Source of the DNA: Streptomyces sp. 71268
GTDB lineage: Bacteria > Actinomycetota > Actinomycetes > Streptomycetales > Streptomycetaceae
Length of the DNA stretch: 64,000 bases
Assembly: GCF_029392895.1 (NCBI RefSeq)
Contig: NZ_CP114200.1
Location: 7,694,501-7,758,500, forward strand
Direction: 5' to 3'
Made by a program: the position numbers and the translations under genes. Below, one piece after another: positions 1 through 9,964 of this stretch. The notes below the pieces were generated by a model, which saw only the letters and a list, made by a program, of their open reading frames with translations, searched no databases and had not been told where the DNA came from. Within the stretch, counting starts at the first letter, position 1; each line of letters opens with the position of its first letter.

Positions 1-174
1 GCACCATGACCCACGCGAACGCACCGTTGTCCGTCTACCGGTTAGAGGTTGGGGGCTGCTCAACCCGAAGGGCGGCGTCGTGATGGCCGGCAAGGAGTGG
101 ACCGATCACGGTGCTGCCCGCCCCGAAGGGCACCTGACGGATGGAAACTCAGGCCAGGCGCCCATTTCTCGCCT
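1..174. other. window edge, no gene supported
   Basis: This is the stretch downstream of the aldehyde dehydrogenase gene. Short open frames exist (for example ATG at 6), but none carries a convincing ribosome site or a recognisable product. I see no clear terminator hairpin here. Confidence 0.4.
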
Positions 175-1698
<1,524 letters not shown>

Positions 1699-1838
1699 GG
1701 CGCGACCTCCCGATCACATGCGGCCCGCTCCCGTCGCGGGCAGCGCTGGGCGGAGGCTAGGCACCGGCACGTTGCGCGGACGTTGCCGGCCACCACGCGG
1801 CCGCCCGCCCCGCCCACCGCCTCGCCGCGCGCTCGTCC

Positions 1839-3152
1839 TCACCCCGCCAGGTCGCCGTCCGGCAGGCCGTACGCCAGGCGCAGCCGCTGCGCGCCGCGGG
1901 CCACCGAGGCGCGGTCGGGGCTGTGCGCGGGCAGCGCCGCGAGCAGGGCCTCGCGCACCTCCAGGTCGCCCTCGCCCCACGGCGCCTCCGCCCAGCGGCG
2001 CAGGAGTTCGGCGTCCCCGCTGGCGAGCACGGCGCGTCGTAATCGGTCGTCCAGGACCGCCCGCAGCCGACGGATGCCCGGCGCCTCCGACAGCGGGAGC
2101 AGCGGACCCTGGTAGGTGCGGAGCGCGCTGTGGGGACAGCCGGCGGTCAACTGGTCGGCCGCCGTGAGCACATCGCACCGTACGGGGGAGCACAGCCGGT
2201 ACGGGCGTGAGCCGAGCAGCGGGCCCACGCGCCGGCGCAGCCGGGACAGCTCGGCCCGCAGCGTCACCGGGTCCACCGTCCGCTCCCCGTACAGCAGCGT
2301 CGCCAGGCGGTCGCCGGTCAGGCCGTCGGGGTGGCAGGCCAGGAGCACCACGATCTCGCTGTGCCGACGGCTCAGGCGCAACCGTCGCCCCTGCGTGACC
2401 AGCAACGCCTCGTCCCGCCCCAGCGCGCTCACGGACACGCCGGGGTCCGTGTCGGCGCTGTTCGTGGGGCGATCGAGGGCGGCGAGTTGCGCCTCGGCGG
2501 CCCGCGCCGTGGCCTGCACCAGGGCCAGGCTGTGCGGGGCGGCCAGGTGGTCCCCGCCGGTGATGTCGATGGCGCCGAGCAGCCGGCCGGTGTACGGGTC
2601 GCGCACCGGCGCCGCCGCGCAGGTCCACGGCTGCACCGGGCGGCTGAAGTGCTCGGTCGAGAAGATCTGCACCGGGTGGCCGACGGTCAGTGCCGTGCCC
2701 GGCGCGTTGGTGCCCGCGTGCCGCTCGTCCCAGCGGGCGCCCGCCACGAAGTTCATGCGCTCGGCACGCCGCAGCTCGCCACGGTGACCCTCGACCCAGA
2801 GCATGCGGCCCAGCTCGTCGCAGACCGCGAACAGGTGGGCGCCGTCGTGTGCGACGGCGCCCAGCAGTTCACGGAACAGCGGCAGCACCCGGGCCAGCGG
2901 GTGTTCACTGCGGTACGCCTCCAGGTCGCCCGCCTCCAGGGCGATCGGCGCGACCCCGTCCCTGGCCACCCGCGCGTCGGCGGACCGTCGCCACGAGTCC
3001 GCCACCACCGGCCGCACCGACGGGGTGACGGCGCCGTGGGCGAGGAACTCCTCCCAGCCGGCGCGCACCGCCCGGGACCTGTCGGCGGGGTCGGTGCCGG
3101 GCGTCATCGCCAGCCATGGGTTGACGGACGCGTTGAGCGACGGGTTGACCAC
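1839..3152 (-). CDS. GAF-domain transcriptional regulator (AcoR-like, no AAA+ domain)
   Basis: The frame stays open upstream to 3497, but GTG at 3152 has a strong ribosome site (GCAGGAGG, about 8 nt away), giving 437 residues. The N-terminal half (about residues 30-230) resembles the GAF/sensor region of AcoR-type activators, with a motif DSWRRS near the start and FSTEHFSRPVQPWTCAAAP in the ligand domain. The C-terminal half is a helical, Arg-rich region with a winged-helix-like stretch (RLRLSRRHSEIVVLLACHPDGLTG). There is no AAA+ sigma-54 module, as expected in streptomycetes, which lack sigma-54. Its position just upstream of the aldehyde dehydrogenase makes it the likely regulator of that gene. 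The family is inferred from pattern only. Confidence 0.8.
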   Translation of the reverse strand: MVNPSLNASVNPWLAMTPGTDPADRSRAVRAGWEEFLAHGAVTPSVRPVVADSWRRSADARVARDGVAPIALEAGDLEAYRSEHPLARVLPLFRELLGAVAHDGAHLFAVCDELGRMLWVEGHRGELRRAERMNFVAGARWDERHAGTNAPGTALTVGHPVQIFSTEHFSRPVQPWTCAAAPVRDPYTGRLLGAIDITGGDHLAAPHSLALVQATARAAEAQLAALDRPTNSADTDPGVSVSALGRDEALLVTQGRRLRLSRRHSEIVVLLACHPDGLTGDRLATLLYGERTVDPVTLRAELSRLRRRVGPLLGSRPYRLCSPVRCDVLTAADQLTAGCPHSALRTYQGPLLPLSEAPGIRRLRAVLDDRLRRAVLASGDAELLRRWAEAPWGEGDLEVREALLAALPAHSPDRASVARGAQRLRLAYGLPDGDLAG

Positions 3153-3184
3153 GGGGCCTGCCTCCTGCACTCGCACCGGACGAT

Positions 3185-3346
3185 CTACGGTGGAGAGGCG
3201 TATCCGCACGTGTGGCAGATCTTCCAACCGTCCTGGTTGACGGCCAGCTGACCCCCGCAGTTCGGGCACTGCTCGGCTCGCGGGGCCATAGGGGACGGCC
3301 GTCGGCCGTCCGTCGTGTCGGGCACTACGCCACTCTTCGTTCTCAT
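3185..3346 (-). CDS. small zinc-ribbon protein
   Basis: A 53-residue ORF starts at ATG 3346 with GACGAGGAAC just upstream, a short but plausible ribosome-site spacing. It ends with a clear zinc-ribbon, CPNCGGQLAVNQDGWKICHTC, i.e. two CxxC knuckles 15 residues apart, followed by GYASPP. The preceding 25 residues look disordered. It ends 32 bp before the GTG of the GAF regulator and may be cotranscribed with it. Function is unknown; a nucleic-acid- or protein-binding zinc ribbon is the obvious guess. Confidence 0.6.
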   Translation of the reverse strand: MRTKSGVVPDTTDGRRPSPMAPRAEQCPNCGGQLAVNQDGWKICHTCGYASPP

Positions 3347-3903
3347 GTTCCTCGTCCGTTCTGCGGTACCCAATGCCCCCCGCCAGGTGAATGCCCCGGA
3401 TGCGGAGGAACACGCCTGCGAACGGCGGCCGTCGCCACCGGCGTTCACACGGGGTGTGCGCGGCGCACCCATCATCGCGGCGCGCACACGCTGCCACCAG
3501 TCGCCCGCAGGCGGTTGACTGGCGGAAGGCGAGTCGGGGCGGCCCGGCGCGCGGCGGCCACCACGGCGCGGCGACGCGCGCGGCCAGTGCGCGGGAACCG
3601 CCGCCGGTACGCGCCAGTATGGGGCGTTATGAACGGCCGAAAGCGCGGTCGCGGCGCCCCCGGGGGCGATCGCCGACCGTGCGTGCACCATGGCTCCCGC
3701 GGCGCGTGGCGCCCCGGGGAGTCGAGCGGAACCAGGACAGCGACAGCGCGACGGACCAGGCCGCGGCTCCTCCCCCCGAGCCGGCGGCCCTCCACCACCC
3801 CGTACCCACGGGCCGAGGTGCGGGGCGGCGCTTCGCGCCCTCCTCGATGATTCGCGCCCCCGCACGTCACCGCTCTGACCGCGGGTGCAACGATGTGTGC
3901 GTC
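3347..3903. other. 557-bp divergent intergenic region
   Basis: This region lies between the minus-strand zinc-ribbon gene and the plus-strand membrane protein. It is very GC-rich with long spurious open frames on both strands. I see no RNA gene and no convincing -35/-10 pair; promoters for both directions should be here. Confidence 0.35.
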
Positions 3904-4680
3904 ATGGAAGCGGGGCACGTTCTACGGGGGCTGCGAGCAGCGGTGTTCGCGGCGGTCTGCGTGCTGCTCGCCGCCGCCGGGCACGTCGTCATGTCCGCCA
4001 CCCCCATTCCGCTCTGGGCCGTCGGCGTCGCCCTGCTCGGCACCGGCGGCGCGGCCTGGTGCGCGGCCGGCCGGGAGCGCGGGCCGCTGCTGATCATGTC
4101 GCTGACGGCCGGGGCCCAGCTCGCGCTGCACACCCTGTTCAGCGTCGCGCAGACCGGCGTCGGCGGGCACGGCGCGGGGCACGGGCAGCACGCCCACGCC
4201 GCCCCGTCCGCGACCGGGGCCTCCGACGCCCTCCGCGAGCGCATCGCGGCCGGCGAGGCCGTGTTGCCCCCCAGTTGTGGCCTGCCCAACCCGCTGGTCA
4301 GCGGCGAGGGCTCGGCGGCCGGCGGCGACGGCCTCGGCCAGCACGTCGCCGGGCTAGGTCAGGACGTGCTCTCCTCGGCGCACACCATGGCCCTGCACGA
4401 CGGGCACGGCGGACTCGGCATGTGGTCCGCCCACCTGCTGGTCGCGCTGGTCTGCGGGGTCTGGCTGTGCGGCGGCGAACAGGCGGCCTTCCGCGTCGGG
4501 CGGGCGCTGGCCGTGCGGCTGTTCGCGCCGCTGTACGTGCTCTTCGGCGACACCGCGCCCGGACCGCAGCCCGAGCACGGCCGCTCCCGTGGGTCCCACG
4601 AGGCCCGCCGCCCGCGGCTCCTGCTGCTCGTCCACGTCATCGCCACCCGTGGTCCGCCACCGGGGATCGCCGTCGCCTGA
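3904..4680 (+). CDS. His-rich integral membrane protein, copper-locus type
   Basis: This 258-residue protein starts at ATG 3904; an in-frame GTG at 3895 is an alternative and neither has a clear ribosome site. Residues about 8-80 form three hydrophobic segments. A His/Gly-rich stretch follows (GGHGAGHGQHAHAA, about 97-110), then a second His cluster (HTMALHDGHGGLGMWSAHLL) leading into one or two more membrane helices, and a basic tail. Similar PE-PGRS-like membrane proteins sit beside copper handling genes in other actinobacteria, and here the sigma factor and copper-ATPase operon are close by. Metal binding is inferred from the His clusters; no enzymatic motif is visible. Confidence 0.7.
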   Translation: MEAGHVLRGLRAAVFAAVCVLLAAAGHVVMSATPIPLWAVGVALLGTGGAAWCAAGRERGPLLIMSLTAGAQLALHTLFSVAQTGVGGHGAGHGQHAHAAPSATGASDALRERIAAGEAVLPPSCGLPNPLVSGEGSAAGGDGLGQHVAGLGQDVLSSAHTMALHDGHGGLGMWSAHLLVALVCGVWLCGGEQAAFRVGRALAVRLFAPLYVLFGDTAPGPQPEHGRSRGSHEARRPRLLLLVHVIATRGPPPGIAVA

Positions 4681-4775
4681 CGGCCACCTCCCTTTGGCAG
4701 ATCACCTCCCGGCCCGCCCCACCGGCGGCCGGAGCCGGCGCGCCCCCGCGACGCGCCGGAACCCAGGAAGGACAT

Positions 4776-5564
4776 ATGGCGATGAACCCTGCCCTCTTCC
4801 GGGCAGCACCGGCCCGGCGCGTGGCGCCGCGCCCCGCCCCCGTGGCCGGCGGCAGCCGGCCCAGTCAGCCCACCCGCGCCCGGTCGCTCGCCCGCGCCGT
4901 GGCCCGGCCGACCGCCGTCGCACCGGCCCGCGCCTGCACGCCGCCCGTGGCGGCCGACGCGGCAGCCGGCGCCCCGGTCGTGCGGTGCGTGCGCGCGGTC
5001 GAGGCCGTGCCCCGTACGGCCGTCCGCCGATCGGCTGGTTCGGCCGCCGGTCGCGCCGCGACGGCCCCGGTGTGCCCGTACGCCCGCGCCGCCGTGCCCG
5101 TACCGCCGCGCCGCGCCCTCCGCGCGTGCGGCGCGACGCGCGCCGGGGCCCGTGCGACGGGCCGTACGAGCCCACAGCGCCGAGCGCGCCGAACGCCGCC
5201 GGTCAGCGCGTGGCGGTGGGGTGGCGGCGCGCTCGCCGCCGTGGCCGGCCGGGCGCGGCTAGTGCGCCGTGCCGCCGATGCGGGTGGTCCACTCGCGCAG
5301 GGCCAGCACGCGACGTTCCCAGAGCCTGCAGTCGTCGCAGCCGTGCAGATGGGCGTCGAGTACCGGCCCGGTGACACCGGGCGGCAGCGCCTCACCGTCG
5401 ACCCTGGCGGAGAGCGCGGTACGGGAATCGGAACAGTGCACCCGGCCATGGTCCCCGCTGCCGTGCCCGGGCCGTGCGGCGCCCCCCGCGCCCGTGGCCC
5501 GCGGGCCGGTGTCGTCCGTTCCGTGGGGCAGCGCGACGCGGAGCACGGTGGTGCCCGTGTATGA
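4776..5564 (+). CDS. hypothetical Ala/Arg/Pro-rich ORF, doubtful
   Basis: The ORF has an unusually good ribosome site (CCAGGAAGGACAT directly before ATG 4776) and GC-rich third positions at its start. The 262-residue translation is nevertheless low complexity and strongly basic (APARRVAPRPAPVAGGS and similar), with no domain I recognise. Its last third overlaps the anti-sigma gene on the other strand, which is better supported. Either a short protein begins here and the reading frame is lost by a frameshift, or this is a decayed gene. It lies where a secreted copper-related protein would often follow the membrane protein. Confidence 0.3.
   Translation: MAMNPALFRAAPARRVAPRPAPVAGGSRPSQPTRARSLARAVARPTAVAPARACTPPVAADAAAGAPVVRCVRAVEAVPRTAVRRSAGSAAGRAATAPVCPYARAAVPVPPRRALRACGATRAGARATGRTSPQRRARRTPPVSAWRWGGGALAAVAGRARLVRRAADAGGPLAQGQHATFPEPAVVAAVQMGVEYRPGDTGRQRLTVDPGGERGTGIGTVHPAMVPAAVPGPCGAPRARGPRAGVVRSVGQRDAEHGGARV
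5259..5441 (-). CDS. small zf-HC2 zinc-finger anti-sigma factor
   Basis: This is a 60-residue protein from GTG 5441. It opens with VHCSDSRTALSARVDGE and has the zinc-binding anti-sigma signature HLHGCDDC (H-x3-C-x2-C) at about residues 33-40, preceded by a conserved Cys/His near the start. It has no membrane segment, so it would be a soluble ZAS-type protein. It is divergent from the ECF sigma factor gene (about 109 bp between starts), the usual arrangement for a cognate pair. The start is uncertain because the upstream GGGGA is rather far (about 12 nt). Loss of zinc, or redox/copper stress, would release the sigma factor; that is inference from the family. Confidence 0.7.
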   Translation of the reverse strand: MHCSDSRTALSARVDGEALPPGVTGPVLDAHLHGCDDCRLWERRVLALREWTTRIGGTAH

Positions 5565-6360
5565 GCGCGACGACGAGGCGGTGACCGCGTGGGCGCTGGC
5601 GGCGCGCGGCGGTGACGCCGAGGCGGTGGACCAGTTCATCCGGGCCACCCAACGCGATGTGTGGCGGTACGTCTCGCGGTTGAGCAACGACCCGCAGTCG
5701 GCCGACGACCTCGTCCAGGAGACGTACCTGCGGGCGCTGCGCAGCCTGCCCCGGTTCGAGGGCCGGTCGTCGGCCCGTACCTGGCTGCTGTCGATCGCCC
5801 GCTACACGGTCGTGGACCGGCTGCGCTGGAACGCGGCGCGACCACGCCTGTCCGACACCGACGACTGGCAGACCGCGGCCGAGTTGGCGCAGTCCCGCGA
5901 GTTGCCGGGGTTCGACGAGGGGGTGGCCCTGTCGCAACTCCTGGGCCAGCTTCCGTACGAGCGGCGCGAGGCGTTCGTGCTCACCCAGCTCCTCGGGCTG
6001 CCCTACGCGCAGGCCGCGCTCGTGGCCAACTGCCCGGTGGGTACCGTGCGCTCGCGCGTCGCGCGGGCCCGCGAGGCGCTGATCGAGCAACTGGCGAGCG
6101 CGGAGCGTGCCGGTCACGGGTCGTCGCCGGCCGTGGCACAGGCCGGCGCCGAAGCGGCGGCCACCCCGGCGGCGCCGGCGCGTGGGGCGGCGGACCGGGG
6201 GGCGCGGGCAGCCGCCCGCCCGGGTGGCGCGCCGCCGCGGGCCACGGCCCCCACGGCCACGCGCCCCGGCCCCGGCGTGGCCTCCGGGCGCTCGGTGGTG
6301 GGCGCCGGCACCGGCGGCGGGACGCGGGCGCGCGTTCCGGAACTGGCCGGGGCGCGCTGA
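5551..6360 (+). CDS. ECF RNA polymerase sigma factor
   Basis: Region 2 is clear (DDLVQETYLRALRSLPRFEG, then SSARTWLLSIARYTVVDRLR), as is region 4 (LPYERREAFVLTQLLGLPY, then VGTVRSRVARAREAL). Starts are ambiguous among GTG 5548, 5551 and 5557; GGAG at 5540 best suits 5551, giving 269 residues. About 85 residues after region 4 form an Ala/Arg/Pro/Gly-rich tail that is not part of the usual fold and may be unstructured. It pairs with the divergent zf-HC2 gene. The copper ATPase operon lies downstream on the opposite strand, so copper or redox stress is the natural guess for its signal, but no target promoter was proven. Confidence 0.88.
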   Translation: MPVYERDDEAVTAWALAARGGDAEAVDQFIRATQRDVWRYVSRLSNDPQSADDLVQETYLRALRSLPRFEGRSSARTWLLSIARYTVVDRLRWNAARPRLSDTDDWQTAAELAQSRELPGFDEGVALSQLLGQLPYERREAFVLTQLLGLPYAQAALVANCPVGTVRSRVARAREALIEQLASAERAGHGSSPAVAQAGAEAAATPAAPARGAADRGARAAARPGGAPPRATAPTATRPGPGVASGRSVVGAGTGGGTRARVPELAGAR

Positions 6361-6695
6361 GGTAGCCGGCCGGGCGGGGGTTCGCGGGGCGACTCGCGGG
6401 CCCCCGCCCGACGCGTACGGTGACACGGCGCGGGCGGTCACACGGTGCGTACGGCCGCTCGACGGGTGTTCGCTCGCCGCGTGCGCTGAGTCCGTACGCC
6501 CGTACGCCCGTACGCCCACATGGCCGCCCGACGCCTACGGCGCGGCCGACCGACCGGGGCCCCGAGGCCCGGCCGTGGACGCCAGAGGGCCCCGCCACGG
6601 GTCGTGGCGGGGCCCTTGGGGCGCGCGCGGCGGAGGGGGAGTCGCCCGGAGCCGCTGCCCCCGTTCGCCGAGGGGCAGCGGATGCGCGCCGTGCT
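6361..6695. other. 335-bp convergent intergenic region with terminator and short repeats
   Basis: It separates the sigma factor gene (plus) from the PCu(A)C-like gene (minus). It holds three exact 8-bp tandem copies of CGTACGCC at 6493-6516 and a strong hairpin at 6587-6615. No coding region is supported. Confidence 0.6.
6587..6615. terminator. bidirectional terminator hairpin
   Basis: A perfect 12-bp stem (GGGCCCCGCCAC with its complement) encloses a 5-nt loop and lies between two convergent genes. There is no strong T tract, as is normal for streptomycete terminators. Confidence 0.75.
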
Positions 6696-7307
6696 CTAGC
6701 TGCCCGGTCGTACCACCAGGGCGTTGACCCGCATCGGCTCGCTGTCGCGGAAGTGCAGGACGAACGGCACGCGTTCGCCCAGCCGCATCGGCGGCGGGTT
6801 CTCGACCATGACGTCGAGGCCGGTCGCCGACATCTCCAGCTTGCCCCCGGCGGGCAGTGAGGCCGCGGAGACCATCTGCATGGTGCCCACGCCGTTCTCG
6901 TGCACGTTGCGGCTCAGCATCACCCGACCGGCCTTCGCCGGCGTCGAGACGCGCACCAGCGCGTCGTCGGCGCCACCCTCGTTGGTCAGGTTGAACAGCG
7001 CGGCCGTCGCCTCCGGGTTGGACGGGAGCATGATGCGCGCGTCGACCAGGGTGGGTTCGGCCGGGCTGCCCGCCGCGCCGGACGCCGTCCACGCGGTGAG
7101 CGCGCCGAGCGTCACGGCGCAGGCGATGACCGGCGCGAGGACGGCGGTCAGCGCGCCCTTGTTGAGCGTGAGGCGTGACTTCCGGGGGGCGGGGCCGCCG
7201 GTGCCGGCCGCGGTCGTGGTGGGGTCAGCCGTGGTCGAGACAGCCGAGGTGGGCGCGCTGGGCTCGGGTACGGCGTCGGTCGCCTGGGACACGGACTTCT
7301 CACTCAT
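6696..7307 (-). CDS. PCu(A)C-type copper chaperone-like exported protein
   Basis: This 203-residue protein starts at ATG 7307, whose first bases overlap the copA stop (ATGA), so translation is coupled. Residues 1-45 are Thr/Ser/Pro-rich, followed by a single membrane or signal helix (about 52-75). The outer domain has the PCu(A)C pattern: NPEATAALFNLTNEGGADDALV, NVHENGVGTMQMV, SLPAGGKLEMSATG, LGERVPFVLHF. In the canonical family a His-x-Met follows the ATG-like turn; here the residues are DVM, so one usual copper ligand seems replaced by Asp. The His and Met of VHENGVGTMQM remain. It probably carries copper outside the membrane for the ATPase or for cuproenzymes. Confidence 0.82.
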   Translation of the reverse strand: MSEKSVSQATDAVPEPSAPTSAVSTTADPTTTAAGTGGPAPRKSRLTLNKGALTAVLAPVIACAVTLGALTAWTASGAAGSPAEPTLVDARIMLPSNPEATAALFNLTNEGGADDALVRVSTPAKAGRVMLSRNVHENGVGTMQMVSAASLPAGGKLEMSATGLDVMVENPPPMRLGERVPFVLHFRDSEPMRVNALVVRPGS

Positions 7308-9964
7308 GACTGCTCCGATGCGGCCGTGGCTCGCGCGCGCGACCTGCTGGGACGGTTGCTCGCCGGCCGACCCCCGCCCGGCCTGGGGTTGCTGGGCCGG
7401 GGGCGCCCCGGCGCTCCGGTGGACGAGGTGGGTTGCCAGCCGCGCAGCCGGAGGCTGTTGCCGACCACGATCACCGAGCTGGCGGACATCGCGGCGGCGG
7501 CCACCATCGGGTTGAGCCAGCCGACGGCCGCCAGCGGCAGGGTGACCGCGTTGTAGCCGAACGCCCAGGCCAGGTTGGAGCGCACCATGCCCAGCGTGCG
7601 CCGGGCCAGCCGTACGGCGTCCGGCAGTGCGCCCATGTCCTCGCGTACCAGCGTCACGTCGGCCGCGCCGATCGCGGCGTCCGTGCCGCCGCCCATGGCG
7701 ATGCCCAGGTCTGCGTTGGCCAGTGCCGCCGCGTCGTTGACACCGTCGCCGATGACCGCGACCCGGTGGCCGTGCTCGCGCAGCGAGCGCACCAGCTCGG
7801 CCTTGCCCTCGGGGGTGGCCCGGGCGTGTACCTCGGTGATGCCCAGCCGGTCGGCGACGGCCCGCGCGGTCGCCTCGCTGTCGCCGGTCGCCAGCACGGT
7901 GCGCAGGCCGAGACGACGGAGGTGGTCCACCGCCCGGAAGGCGCCGGGGCGCAGGCTGTCGCCCAGCGCGAGGACGGCCTCCGGCGCGCCGTCGACGCGT
8001 ACCAGCACCGCCGTGTGCCCGGTGCTCTCCGCCTCGCGTACCGCGTCGGCCAACTCCGTGGGCAGCGTGGCCTGGCCGTCCTGGGTGGTGGCGCCGTCGG
8101 TGGGCTCGGCATCCGGACGGGAGACCGTCACCTGGTGCCCGTCCACGCGTCCGCTGACGCCGTGCCCCGCGGTCGCGGCGAAGCCGATGACCGCCGGCAG
8201 CCCGGCGCCCTCCGCGGCGGCGCGCCGCGCGTGGCTCACCACGGCACGCCCGACCGGGTGCTCCGAGCCCTGTTCGACCGCACCCGCCAGGCGTACGACG
8301 GTCTCCTCGTCCAGCCCCTCCGTACGGCAGGTGACCTGCGTGACGCCCATCTCGCCGATGGTCAGCGTGCCGGTCTTGTCCAGCACGACGGTGTCCACCC
8401 GGCGCAGCCCCTCCAGGGCCTGCGGGCCCTTGACGAGGATGCCGAGCTGGGCGCCGCGCCCGGTGGCGGCGAGCAGGGCGGTGGGGGTGGCGAGACCGAG
8501 GGCGCACGGGCAGGCGACGACCAGGACCGCCACGGCGACGGTCACCGCCGCCTGCGGGTCGGCGCCGGCGCCGAGCCAGAAGCCCAGGACCGTGACGGCG
8601 ATGGTCAGCACGATCGGCACGAAGATGCCGGCCACCGCGTCGGCCAGGCGCTGCGCCTTGGCCTTGCCGGCCTGCGCGTCCTCCACCAGGCGGGTGATGC
8701 GCGCCAGTTGGGTGTCGGCGCCCACGGCCTCGGCCCGTACCTCAAGCAGCCCGCCCGAGTTGACGGCGCCGCCCACGACCGCGGAGCCGGGGCTGACCTC
8801 GACCGGCGCGCTCTCGCCGGTCACCAGCGACATGTCCAGGGCGGAGCCGCCCTCGGTGACCACGCCGTCGGTGGCGACGCGCTCTCCCGGCCGTACGACG
8901 AACAGGTCGCCGACCCGCAACTGCTCGATGGGGATGCGCCGTTCGGCGCCGTCCACCCTTATGACCACGTTCTTGGCGGCCAGGTTGGCGAGCGCGCGCA
9001 GCGCGGAGCCGGTGCCGTGTCGGGCCCGCGCCTCCAACCACCGCCCGGTCAGCACGAACAGCGGTACGGCGACCGCCGCCTCCAGGTACACGTGCGGCGT
9101 GTCGCCCGAGGCGGAGGGCAGCAGCGTGAACGGCATCTCCATGCCAGGCTCGCCCGCGCCGCCGAAGAAGAGCGCGTACGTGGACCAGGAGAAGGCGGCG
9201 ATGACGCCGAGCGAGACCAGCGTGTCCATGGTGGCCGCGCCGTGGCGCAGCCCGCGGGCCGCCCGCGCGTGGAAGGGCCACGAGCCCCAGGCGGCGACCG
9301 GCGTGGAGAGCACGAAGCACACCCACTGCCAGTTGCGGAACTGGAGGGCCGGCACCATCGAGATGACCAGCACCGGGATCGACAGCAGGGCCGTGATCAG
9401 CAGCCGGTCCCGCTCCTCGCGGGCGACGGCGGCCTTCTTCTGTTCCCGCTGGTCCTGTGCGCCGTCGGCGTCCGGCTCCGCGCCGTCGTCGCCCGTGGCG
9501 CCGCGCCCGGCCGAGGTCGGTACCGGCTCGGCGGTGTAGCCGGCCTTCTCGACGGTGGCCGTCAGCTCGGCCACGGAGACGCTCGCGGGGTGGGTGATGT
9601 GGGCGCGTTCGGTGGCGAGGTTGACGGTGGCGGTGACGCCTTCGAGGCGGCCGAGGCGCTTTTCGACCCGGCCGACGCAGGCGGCGCAGGTCATGCCGCC
9701 GATGGTCAGCTCGGTGGTGTGGGTGGCGACGGGCCGCGGCGGGGGCGGCGGCTCGGCGGTGTAGCCGGCCCGTTCGACGGTGGCGATCAGCTCGGCGGTG
9801 GACAGGGTCGCGGGGTGGGTGATGTGGGCGCGTTCGGTGGCGAGGTTGACGGTGGCGGTGACGCCTTCGAGGCGGCCGAGGCGCTTTTCGACCCGGCCGA
9901 CGCAGGCGGCGCACGTCATGCCGCCGATGGTCAGCTCGGTGGTGACCGGGGCTGGCGTGGTCAC
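7304..9964 (-). CDS. copA: Cu(+)-exporting P1B-type ATPase with two near-identical HMA domains
   Basis: This 886-residue protein starts at GTG 9964, overlapping the preceding stop (GTGA). Two heavy-metal-associated domains with GMTCAAC metal sites lie at about residues 9-73 and 84-148 and are almost the same sequence. The P-type core follows: the TGES actuator loop, the transmembrane CPC motif (about 485-487) in ACPCALGLATP, the phosphorylation site DKTGT (about 529), and the hinge GDGVNDAAAL. YN in the seventh helix and MSASS in the eighth mark the P1B-1 copper class. It pumps Cu+ out of the cytoplasm. It sits in the middle of a three-gene coupled operon. Confidence 0.96.
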   Translation of the reverse strand: MTTPAPVTTELTIGGMTCAACVGRVEKRLGRLEGVTATVNLATERAHITHPATLSTAELIATVERAGYTAEPPPPPRPVATHTTELTIGGMTCAACVGRVEKRLGRLEGVTATVNLATERAHITHPASVSVAELTATVEKAGYTAEPVPTSAGRGATGDDGAEPDADGAQDQREQKKAAVAREERDRLLITALLSIPVLVISMVPALQFRNWQWVCFVLSTPVAAWGSWPFHARAARGLRHGAATMDTLVSLGVIAAFSWSTYALFFGGAGEPGMEMPFTLLPSASGDTPHVYLEAAVAVPLFVLTGRWLEARARHGTGSALRALANLAAKNVVIRVDGAERRIPIEQLRVGDLFVVRPGERVATDGVVTEGGSALDMSLVTGESAPVEVSPGSAVVGGAVNSGGLLEVRAEAVGADTQLARITRLVEDAQAGKAKAQRLADAVAGIFVPIVLTIAVTVLGFWLGAGADPQAAVTVAVAVLVVACPCALGLATPTALLAATGRGAQLGILVKGPQALEGLRRVDTVVLDKTGTLTIGEMGVTQVTCRTEGLDEETVVRLAGAVEQGSEHPVGRAVVSHARRAAAEGAGLPAVIGFAATAGHGVSGRVDGHQVTVSRPDAEPTDGATTQDGQATLPTELADAVREAESTGHTAVLVRVDGAPEAVLALGDSLRPGAFRAVDHLRRLGLRTVLATGDSEATARAVADRLGITEVHARATPEGKAELVRSLREHGHRVAVIGDGVNDAAALANADLGIAMGGGTDAAIGAADVTLVREDMGALPDAVRLARRTLGMVRSNLAWAFGYNAVTLPLAAVGWLNPMVAAAAMSASSVIVVGNSLRLRGWQPTSSTGAPGRPRPSNPRPGGGRPASNRPSRSRARATAASEQS
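9583..9944 (-). repeat. 225-bp-offset direct duplication encoding the two HMA domains
   Basis: Bases 9583-9719 recur at 9808-9944 with an exact 225-bp offset (75 codons). I find a single mismatch in 137 bp (9689 versus 9914). This is a very recent or gene-converted internal duplication inside copA. Confidence 0.9.
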
